Assembly: GCA_024449915.1 (NCBI GenBank)
Contig: JAMZAV010000962.1
Location: 326,838-390,837, forward strand
DNA from: Sweltsa coloradensis
Taxonomy: Eukaryota; Arthropoda; Insecta; Plecoptera; Chloroperlidae
Reading direction: 5' to 3'
Length of the DNA: 64,000 nt
The number at the start of each line of letters is the position of its first letter. Positions within the stretch are counted from its first letter, which is position 1. The notes under the pieces were generated by a model. That model saw only the letters and a program-made list of their open reading frames with translations. It did no database searches and was not told the DNA's origin. Both the position numbers and the translations under genes were made by a program. This document shows positions 45,326 to 54,178 of this stretch, one piece after another.

Positions 45326-45566
45326 CTGATCAGAGCGGATTGCCATGATCGTGAGGAGGTGTCCGACGGGCGGGTAAGCGGGCACCGCCTGGTAGGACCC
45401 GTCCATGTGGATCTCCTCGCACCCCGCCAGCGACTGTGCCACCGAGCGAGACAAGAACACGGCGCTGTACCCCTCCTCCCCGCCTACCCCCACCGACCCC
45501 TGGAAGAATGCGTCGTTAAATACGCACCTTGGCGGCGTACGCATCTGACGGCCTAGCTCCGCGAGG
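45326..45566 (-). CDS. MULE-derived gene, exon with the first catalytic Asp
   Basis: Acceptor GTTATTTTAG with a long T-rich tract ends at 45567. One base completes a split codon, then 80 codons; donor GTAAGC at 45325-45320. It reads LAELGRQMRTPP…EIHMDGSYQAVPAY…GHLLTIMAIRSDQ. The DGSYQ…P…(Q/H)LLTIMA block is the DGTF…P…QLYTIHA start of MULE transposase domains, with the first catalytic Asp at window residue 55. Unusually GC-rich for this window. The family predicts further 5' exons (DNA-binding N-terminus), which I could not find between 45.6 and 64 kb. Confidence 0.88.
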
Positions 45567-46059
45567 CTAAAATAACATAATAAAAACAAAAACATATTCT
45601 TTAATTTAAAAACTTCACAATATAAAAAATTTCAAACAGGATCACAGGACAACTTACTGTTTATCGTATAATGAGCATTTGTGAGCATAGTAAGCATATT
45701 CTTTCTTAATTATTGGCTTATTGCCAACCTTATTTACCTGATTGCAAGCCTACCTTTTGTGACACATTTTTTTAGTTCAAAAAGGCACATCGGCTTGAAA
45801 TCGATGGCAAGCTTAAGAACATTTACATGATACACTTTTTAGTAAGGCTATGACATAAAGTTAAATTATTGATATTACTCAAAAATTTTGATATCGATAT
45901 ATCAAAATCAATACACATATTTTAATATCCCCTCTCCCTTAGTAGTTTGTAGTGAAATGAAAAACAAAGTACTGTATTTTCTAAATCATTGTATTTATGG
46001 ATTAATTACACTTGGATGTGGTTATTAGCTTATTAAACTTTTAATGAAGGGTATTTTTA
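45567..46059. other. Intron sequence, nothing resolved
   Basis: AT-rich. A palindromic TTTTGATATCGATATATCAAAA-like patch near 45889 resembles hAT subterminal words, but no ends were found. Confidence 0.2.
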
Positions 46060-46120
46060 ATTAAGCGAGCGAAGCGAGCGTTTCCATTTGACTCTGCCGG
46101 AAAAATTAGTCACTGGTTTT

Positions 46121-46173
<53 letters not shown>

Positions 46174-46771
46174 TTTGTATGTCTCGCCATAACGTTCGAA
46201 CGGAGGCTCGGATCGAGTTGAAATTTTGACCATCCGCAAGCTTCGTTCTCGATTGAATGCCATTAGTTTTGTGGCAAAATCGTTCAAAAAGTTAAAAAGT
46301 TACATTAAAGTTAATCGAAAGTTTTTTTTTCAAACTAAACGGCGACAAAATCTGAGATAGCCAAATCATTTAGAATGTCCGTCCGGTCACGAATATGTTA
46401 ATTTTATTTTGATCCGATAAGTAGTGTAGATGGAAATTACATTATAACAAAAGTAACGTTGCCATGGCAACGAAAAGACGCGCGAAGTTTCTAATGCACT
46501 GCCACCTAGAAGTAATCAAAATACTTTCGAGGAAGCAGTCTATTATTAAATTGTCAACAAAGAGTTTAAATAGTTAACCCAAGGAGTCAGGTTCTCTAGA
46601 TGGCGGTGGATTTTGTTTATATCCAAATACCTTGGTAATAATAAATAATTTTGGATACATGGCCCTGTGGACAGCGAACGTCGCAAATTTAAAAATATAA
46701 AAAAATGTGCAATGTGGGTCTAGCTATAGCACGTGCTCGCTAATCAACGCGTCCAACTGAGCGTTTCCTAG
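46060..46771 (-). mobile_element. CTAGG-family Helentron-like element, AAGCGAGC subfamily, minus copy
   Basis: Right end ATTAAGCGAGCGAAGCGAGC at 46060, left end CCAACTGAGCGTTTCCTAG at 46771 with inner word complement GTGCTCGCTAATCAACG. Collinear with 24359-25075. A 53-bp T run (46120-46172) replaces the A-rich tract of the other copy. Confidence 0.82.
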
Positions 46772-47192
46772 TATTAATATTGAAGTACATAGTGTGTAGA
46801 AAAGTCTTCCTTCCTTCTTCGTCGTAATTCGAATGTAATTTTAATTGTATTACCGTGTAAGCTAATGCTTTACTGTAAATGTTTACTGTAACCAATAATT
46901 TGCTGACCATGTACCATGTATAAGTGTTATCACACATAATACCTATGTACAATAAAGAACTGAACTATGAACTAAGAACACTCAACATGCCCGGATTCTG
47001 CATCAAGAAAAGAGGCAAACATTAGTGTAGGCCTAGTTCTTTGTGTGTACAGCTTGGCAATGTAGTCAAAATATAAATGTTTGTGGTTTTTAAGTTACAA
47101 CATAAATAAAAGTTATCACACTTATCATAATAATAATAAATTAACAAGACATTTCATGATAAGTTCAATGTCACAGGCTCACAAGTGATGTC
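46772..47192. other. Retrotransposon-tail-like sequence
   Basis: ACCTATGTACAATAAAGAAC followed by TGAACTATGAAC at about 46940-46975 resembles a LINE 3' end. Nothing else recognised. Confidence 0.25.
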
Positions 47193-48162
47193 TAGAGATA
47201 TGAGTCGAGAATATTCTCCAAAAAGAATATTCTCTGGAAGATTATGCTCAAAGAATATTTGAGCATTTTCTTCCCAGAATCTATAATGCTAACAAATAGT
47301 TGAAATTTCATATCTATATCAATTCCCACCTTTTTAAGAATGTTTATAAAGGCTATGGCCAAACTTCACTTTTGTAGTACAGGTAAGCTGTTAGGCACTG
47401 TGTGCTTTAGGCCTCTGGCTTCAACACAACAGTAGGCCAAGGTACACTACACACAATATAATGTGTAGTAGGTAGTTTAGTACAACATCTAATACAATAC
47501 AACAACAATAGGCTACATCTTTCACATAACAAATCACATCAGGCGACATTATCCTCTCTTATTATTAGTTATCAATGTCTACACATCTTAAAATTTAAAA
47601 TCTCTATTGTTATAAAAATACTTACTGCAATCTATCTTAAACATGAAAATTAGTGTTGAGGTAGCAATGCCATTATTTGGCTTAAAAACTTTGCCTCTTA
47701 CACATTTTTTCATAAAATTAAACAGTCTCCCTCTATAGACAGTGAATAGTCCAATGATTTGTATATCAAATACAATATGCCGGTAAAAAAATACTAGGCT
47801 ACTATAGTACATTTTTTTACAAGAATAATGCATAAGCCTACAGTTATTTCAGCTAAGTTCTAGCTTTCTGAATTGTTATTCCCTTATTTCCTATATCCGA
47901 ACACAATCACCAAGATACAAACATATTTCAGTTAGACTAGAACCAAACTTGTAATTCCCAAACCGTATTGGCCCGAATATAGTAGGGCATCGAATATACC
48001 TAATACCGGTACGAGTAGTGTTTTTGAGAAGAGAAAATGAGAAAAAAGAAGAAAAATACAAAAATAATGAAACTGATAAAATAAAAATAAATTGTTTTAA
48101 AATGCGTTATACTTGATTTATATCTGAGTTTCGCATGTACCATATTTTTCGTATTTAGTGTG

Positions 48163-48230
48163 GGCCTAGGCCTACAAATCTACAACCAAGGCCTAGGCCT
48201 ACAAATCTACAACCAAGGCCTAGGCCCTAC
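48163..48230 (+). repeat. 27-bp tandem repeat (about 2.5 units)
   Basis: Units of GGCCTAGGCCTACAAATCTA plus CAACCAA at 48163, 48190 and (partial) 48217. Built on the TAGGCCTA word common in this window. Confidence 0.85.
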
Positions 48231-48399
48231 GAATGTTCTGCGACGGCAAAAAGTTGGCTTAGTCTGCGTGCTAACGGCGAATTTTATTCAATTCCGAAAC
48301 TTCAAAGTTTTTTAACTGATTCTTCTTTCGTAATGTTTAAATTTATTACATTAAACAACGACAGGACTTGGATGCGGGAACCTGTATACGTGAATACAC

Positions 48400-48808
48400 T
48401 AGGGATGGGAAAAAGCGTTTAATTTCCTAAACGTTAAAACCCTTGAAATTTTCACGTTTAAATGTTTTAAGCACTATTTCAAAAAAAAAAAATTTATGTG
48501 GGCAGAGGCCTAGGTTTTACAACAAAAATCGTAATTTTTTACTTTTGACCTGCCGACGAGTAATTAACAGTGGTTTTATTCTCACACTCGCATTTAATGA
48601 CCCGGCACTTACATGTGTAACAGACAAGATGCCTTAATAGAACTTTTAGAAAATTTTCGGCCTAATTTGTTAGCCTGTGTTTGTGTAGGCTCCGAAAGAA
48701 ATAAAATAACATTTTGTTTGTCAAAGAAAATAAAAAATAAATAAATAAATAATCTCTAAACGTTTAAACTCTACATGCGCGTTTAAACGTTTAAACGACC
48801 CATCCCTA
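48400..48808. mobile_element. Non-autonomous hAT-type element with GTTTAAAC arrays (409 bp)
   Basis: 8-bp duplication GAATACAC at 48392-48399 and 48809-48816. Ends TAGGGATGGGAAAAAGCG and (complement) TAGGGATGGGTCGTTT. The right subterminal region is made of ACGTTTAAAC words. Confidence 0.92.
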
Positions 48809-48841
48809 GAATACACGGCGTCGAAAATAAACATCCTTTAA

Positions 48842-49465
48842 GGCTATTCCACCGCGTTTTTCTATTTTCCAAAATATGCTACTAAGTTAAAATATAGTGA
48901 ATGGCTTTGAAACATGGCTATTGTAGAAAATCAAAAATATTTTTTCCAAATTTTTCTGATCCGGTACACGGCCAATATAGCCACCTCAAAATAATTTCAA
49001 ACTTCAATTCGCCAGGGCACACCATTCAACGTACGGTGTTGTGCTTTTGTGACATTAATTTTCAACTGTTTTTCTTTGGACTGACTGAGAGAAAACAGAT
49101 TTATTTTAACAATTGTCTTTCCTGCGAATTTTTTCGTTTGGCGGTATTTTTTACCGATTTGTACCGCCAAACGAAAAAATTCGCAGGAAAGACAATTGTT
49201 AAAATAAATCTGTTTTCTCTCAGTCAGTCCAAAGAAAAACAGTTGAAAATTAATGTCACAAAAGCACAACACCCTACGTTGAATGGTGTGCCCTGGCGAA
49301 TTGAAGTTTGAAATTATTTTGAGGTGGCTATATTGGCCGTGTACCGGATCAGAAAAATTTGGAAAAAATATTTTCATTTTCTAAAATAGCCATGTTTTAA
49401 AGCCATTCACTATATTTTGACTTAGTAGCATATTTTGGAAAATAGAAAAACGCGGTGGAATAGCC
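48842..49465. mobile_element. TTAA-flanked foldback element (624 bp, ~305-bp arms)
   Basis: TTAA at 48838-48841 and 49466-49469. The whole element is a near-perfect inverted repeat starting GGCTATTCCACCGCG, with only a 15-bp loop at 49147-49161. A TTAA target suits Kolobok or piggyBac; GG-starting termini favour Kolobok, but there is no protein to decide. Confidence 0.88.
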
Positions 49466-49725
49466 TTAATGGTTTTGTTGCGTCTATATCACTAATACTT
49501 CCGATCAATTATCCTGAAGAAAGAATGACATAGAATACTTTTTTACGTCTTTTAAACTCCTAGTTGGCGTGGTTTGACATTTTTCACGTTTGTTCCATCT
49601 TAGCTTGTATTCACTGACTCTGAAGGTCAAACTCTTCGAGCATCGCGATTGGTCGGAAACAAGTTTACCATAGCCAATAACAGAGGGCGGAAGAGAGCAT
49701 ACGCTCTCGCATACGCATACCCATA

Positions 49726-49754
49726 CCGACGGAGTGCGCCACGCACTCCGTCGG
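49726..49754. repeat. Perfect 13-bp hairpin
   Basis: CCGACGGAGTGCG, three-base loop CCA, then CGCACTCCGTCGG. GC-rich within AT-rich surroundings, inside the 47193 element; role unknown. Confidence 0.7.
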
Positions 49755-50423
49755 CCATCGTTGGAACTCGTCTTATTCAAGATACAGGGCGCAGGATATT
49801 CAAACAAGCTGAAATAGCACTGGAAATGTCTGGTCCGCGTATAGGCTTATAATACGAGTGCGATTTTGGAGGAATTTTTTTAAAATAAAAACCCTGTACC
49901 GGTACTTCATTCGGGCCAATACAGTAGTAGCCCATTCAAAATTTACAATTCTCCAAATCAGATTAAGGGGAAGTTCAAGTAACATGACGTACATTACAAT
50001 ATCGAACAAATTGAAAAAATTATCTAATTGTGCTTGTAAGACAGTTGATTATGCAAATATGAAGAGTTTAGAATATGCTCGGAAAATGCTTGTGCTCGAA
50101 AAAATTCCCGAGAATATTCTCCAAACGAAAATGCTCGAGCATTGCTGCATTTTACATCACTAGTGATGTCACTGTGAAAGGCGGCACGGCGATTGGCCAC
50201 TTGCGCTGCGTGGATCCGTAAGAGTGGAGTCAAGCGTCTAGCCGAGAGCGTACAGTCGGCTCTTGTAAAACATGAAACAACTACTCTAATAACTAAAAAG
50301 TAAAAACTCGTAAATAAAAACAATACTTACCACAACTTGTAGTGGGCTGTCATGAACAGCAAGTCCTCGAGATGAGCGCCTGTCAAGCTTGCTTGCCGGC
50401 TTTGCTAAATACACGCTCCAACG

Positions 50424-51802
50424 CAGTGTTGGGGAAGGAACTTTTAAAAAGAACTTCGACGCTGAGGTCGCAGCCATTGCCAGGGCGGCCGAAAAAATCG
50501 CCGAGACCCCCGCCTTCCCCCTCAACAAGACAAAATTTGTGATCCTAAGCGACAGCGTCTCAGCCATCCAATTTGTCTCTCAAGCAGCGAACCTCCATCC
50601 TAAATCGCTGCTTTTCAAAAACTCCCTTGTCGGCATCCGACAGCAAAACAAACTATTAGAGACTCAATGGATCCCCAGCCACTGCAAGATCATGGGGAAT
50701 GAAAAGGCAGACTTCTTGGCCAAAAGTGCCACAAAAGCACCGCAACCACCAGCAGCGCCTCTCTCCTACCAAAATGTCAAAACTAAGATCAAGTCAACCA
50801 CAAAAAGGATCTTCAGAAACACCACAGAAGAGACTTCACGACTAAAGAACTGGTGGACCGAGATCAAAAAAGGGCCAGACAAAGACTGGTCGAGGAAGAC
50901 GGCCACCGCCCATTTCCGGCTTGTAACCGGTCACGACGTCTTGCAGCACCACCTGCACCGCTTCAACATAACCAACGAACCGGCCACCTGCAAACTTTGT
51001 AATTTAGAAGATCAAGACAGAGCGCATCTCTTCAGATGCGCCGCCCTCAAGAATGACATTGACTCCCTGCCCGATGACCTGAGCAGGATAGAAAAGGAGG
51101 CAGTCTTATATTGGATAGCAAGACAGAAGAATGGCTAAAGAGGCCAACTTTGCACAAGAAAAAAAAAAAAAAAAAAAAAAAAAGAACGCGTTCTTTTTTT
51201 GTGAACTTTTCAGTGAATTTACTCCTTTTTTAAATGAAGGAACTTGAACTTTTAAAAGTTCTTTCCTAGAACGAACTTTTCAGTTTTAGAAAGTTCATTT
51301 GAATTCTTTCCGTGCGTAGAGCAGTCGTCGACGCTTCAAATCTATAACAAATCGTTGTTCCATCAAAGGCCTACGTTGATGCACGTTCAGCTGATTTTGA
51401 CAAGGTCACGCACGATTCACGAAGTTAAAACGATGCACGCCAACTAATTCGGGAAAAAAATCTTGGAAGCCTAAAATGCTAAGTATCTGCCAAAATTTTA
51501 CAAGCTGGTCGACGAGAATGTAGTACAAATCATCAACACGATCAAAGCAGCTCAACATTTTCGTAAGACTCAAACTCGCGAGTAGTTGTGGTACTCGAAC
51601 ACCCCTAATGTTTTTCCTCGTGTTTTTCTTCATTTTACGACAGACTTTAATAAAATAGTAATTTTTTTACAAAAGAACTTTTAAAAGAACTTAGTTAAAA
51701 TTTTAGGTTCTAAAAGAACTTGAACTTTTAAAAAGTTCATTATTTGAGCTGTGAACTGAACTTTTAATAAGTTCATTTAAAAAAAGAACTGACCCAACAC
51801 TG
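50424..51802. mobile_element. Non-autonomous hAT-type element with AAAGTTC/GAACTTT arrays
   Basis: 8-bp duplication CTCCAACG at 50416-50423 and 51803-51810. Ends CAGTGTTGGGGAAGGAAC and (complement) CAGTGTTGGGTCAGTTC. Subterminal words GAACTTTTAAAAGTTC. A 5'-truncated LINE with poly-A sits within it (50457-51180). Confidence 0.9.
50457..51180 (+). pseudogene. 5'-truncated LINE: RNase H domain, zinc tail and poly-A
   Basis: Starts inside RNase H at FDAEVAAIARAAEKIA (Glu), then ILSDSVSAI (second Asp), WIPSHCKIMGNEKADFLAKS (final Asp), and a tail CKLCNLEDQDRAHLFRC. The stop is at 51136-51138 and an A run follows to about 51182. The open frame upstream of 50457 is translated hAT end and flank, not LINE. 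Frame is intact, so insertion is fairly recent. Same protein class as the 36515 fragment but a different family. Confidence 0.85.
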
Positions 51803-52030
51803 CTCCAACGGAAGTATTTCTGAGCATTGGTTTGCCTCCACCACTCAAGTGGACAGCTGTCTGGTGGTTCTAGATTTCGTGCACAAATCTCCGAGGTTAT
51901 TGATTCATCTGGATTAACTTCTTCCATCTCTCAGAGTCCTCATCACTGTCATCTAGCAAACAAACTACACTTGGCCTTTTTTAGAAGAAGGTTGTCGCAA
52001 TTGTCCTCTTCGTCTTGTAGACCATGTCAG

Positions 52031-54178
52031 AGGCGGACTGGCAGGTACGGAACTACGGAATCCCGTACGGGGCCCCCAACCCAACCCTAACTTATAAAGT
52101 TTTTACATGAAAATATTATTTGTCTTAAAATTGCAAAGGTTTAAACGAGCACATCACAGTCATTCGAATATTCATATAAAACGTAAAGGTAAGACAATGT
52201 AAATGTTGGATGTACCTTGGTGCCTACAGGGGCCTATCGTTATTTGCCACTCAGTCTGTCGGTATTAATTTTTACGATTACCAATGGCAGAGTAAGGGTT
52301 GTGGGGAATAGTCAATATATCCACTGGCATAGCGGCGGACCCCGCAAACCCCGCGAAACGGGGGGCCCCGATAAAAATGGATCACATTTTTATGAAAATT
52401 TCAAATAAAACAGCAATTCACTCAATATTATATAAAATAACGTGAAAAAGTTCGCGGGCCCCCCCAAAAAACTGAAATAATACTTGAATTATTTAAAAAA
52501 ATGTTTTATAAGTCAGAAAATCACTTAAAGGTATCAAGAATAATCTCAAAATTCATATGCATACGCTATGAAGAAGACACCTAAGAATTTTCTAAGAAAC
52601 TTACATTTTACGTTTTTCAACAGCAAAATATTTTGTAGACACCATAGCAGCAATTTCTAATGAGTATGTGCTGAGAGGGTGATGGAGAGGGGGTGGCGGG
52701 TCGCCATCAATTGTTTTATAGGCCTAGCCTATATAATTTTTTTCAAGGAAAACCTGTTTTAGGGTGCAATGTATGACCCTCTTCAGGGCCCCGATTCATG
52801 TACATTTAACCCGGAGTTAGGGCGAGGTAAGGAAGGAATAGGATGGGTTAGGTCGAACCAATGAACAAGCTCTATGTCACTGTATGAATGACGATTAACT
52901 TATCACTGCAACTTAGATGATTGTTTCATTGGTTTCCACCGCCATCTAACTTAGTAAGTTTGACGACGAACTTTGCTAAATGTCGCCGTGTTTTATTTAA
53001 TTTTTGATGTTTAATGAGAATTTTGATGCGAGTGTGTTGTACATCATCGAATTAAAAAAAATACGTATACTCTTGCCGTAAGTTATGGCATAGCCTAGGA
53101 CTGTCGTATTATTTTGATTCAAAATAAAGTTGCAATTAGCCGTCGAAACTTGAAATTTTTTAGGGAAGTGTGTCGAAACAAGGCCATGCAGGCTAGGTAA
53201 GGCCTAGGGCTTGTCAAACGTGTATTGGTACTATGCATATTTCCAGGCCTATAGCTTCCAGGAACAATAGACTAAGTCTATTAAATTATAAATAATTTTC
53301 TACAACTAAGCCTAGGTCGATGCCTGTTCCTGTTATGTTTTTTGAGCGCAATAAAATATTTTTCTAGTTTAACGTCTAGGCTCAAAAATAAAAATGTCCG
53401 CCTATCTGTTTACAAATTTTGTCTACCTCCGAGGCAGCATAAATCGGTATTCATGAAGCATTGACTTGCCCTAACTCTCGCTAACTTTCACACCACCGCT
53501 AATCCTGGCTAGCTCGGGGATTAGGTCGAGGTAAGGCCGAGTGGCAATGACTATATTTTTAGGTAAACACATTGTTTTTTACAAAATACTAAACAAGAAT
53601 ATCGAAAATGCGTCTTTGTGAGTCGATTCTATTTTAATCTGAAATTAATAGACATGTTACTTTTTGAATTGTGTCTTGGCATTAACTTGATGGGCCAATT
53701 TGTGTGGGAGTGCAAAATCCATTTTTCTCACCACTTTAGGTGTAGTCATTAGCGCCAAAAAGGGCATAAGGATAGGGCGATATTGAACAGTAAATACATT
53801 TTGCCCAAATAAGGGCCAAACTAGTACGTGTCACAAGTTAAAGGTCTTATAAACAACATATAGACTCGAACCCAAAAAATTGCATATTTTTTACAACGAT
53901 TTGGTGCATGAAATTATTTTGTCGTTGTGCCGTTTTTTTTTTTACCATATCTCAGCCGGTTGTAATTACTGGTAGTCGACACTTGTGTGAAATATTTCTT
54001 TACCAGACCAAACAACGAAAGTCTGCACGGGGATATAAAGTACACACAAATTACAGACAATAATTTTATAAATGCCAATAACTGAGTGAAGCATAACATA
54101 AATAAACAATTATTGGGGCAATTTTAAAAGGTAAAAGAATTTGGATCAAGCAGGTTCCGAACTGGCGACCCTTTACGT
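52031..54178. other. Unresolved repeat-like sequence
   Basis: CAGAGGCGGACTGGC at 52026-52040 looks like a hAT terminus but no partner was found. CAGGGCCCCGATTCATGTAC at 52784 has its complement at 57517-57536 (last base pairs differ), without a target duplication. GCGGGGTTTGCGGGG-type text lies near 52330. A tRNA-like B-box remnant (minus sense GGGTCGCCAGTTCGGAACC) is at about 54152-54173. No genes seen. Confidence 0.3.

Larger units (their letters stand above)
47193..50162. mobile_element. Large hAT-type element with GAGAATATTCTC palindromes (2,970 bp with inserts)
   Basis: 8-bp duplication GTGATGTC at 47185-47192 and 50163-50170. Ends TAGAGATATGAGTCGAG and (complement) TAGTGATGTAAAATGC: weak inverted repeats. 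Both subterminal regions carry GAGAATATTCTC (47207, 50112) and GCTC/GAGC words. It encloses another hAT-type element (48400) and a TTAA foldback (48842). No transposase found in the remaining ~1.9 kb. Confidence 0.72.
50334..52030 (-). pseudogene. hAT transposase C-terminus (dimerisation region), interrupted
   Basis: Read from 52030 down: an acidic segment, then SCPLEWWRQTNAQKYF (the PLEWW block of ZBED/hAT proteins). Across the inserted element at 50424-51802 come ERVFSKAGKQA (family SERVFS.AG) and LTGAHLEDLLFM…KLW ending in a stop at about 50335. At least two frameshifts and a small deletion. A dead relative of the 54179 element's family or of another ZBED-type gene; the rest of the protein is absent. 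Confidence 0.65.

Noticed and set aside
48901..49377. Two overlapping long frames on opposite strands (136 and 126 codons)
   Set aside because: They are mirror translations of the two arms of the foldback at 48842-49465 and share almost identical residues; no domain.
50389..50456. N-terminal part of the 249-codon frame as coding sequence
   Set aside because: It is hAT-remnant flank plus the end of the 50424 element; the RNase H protein starts, truncated, at about 50457.
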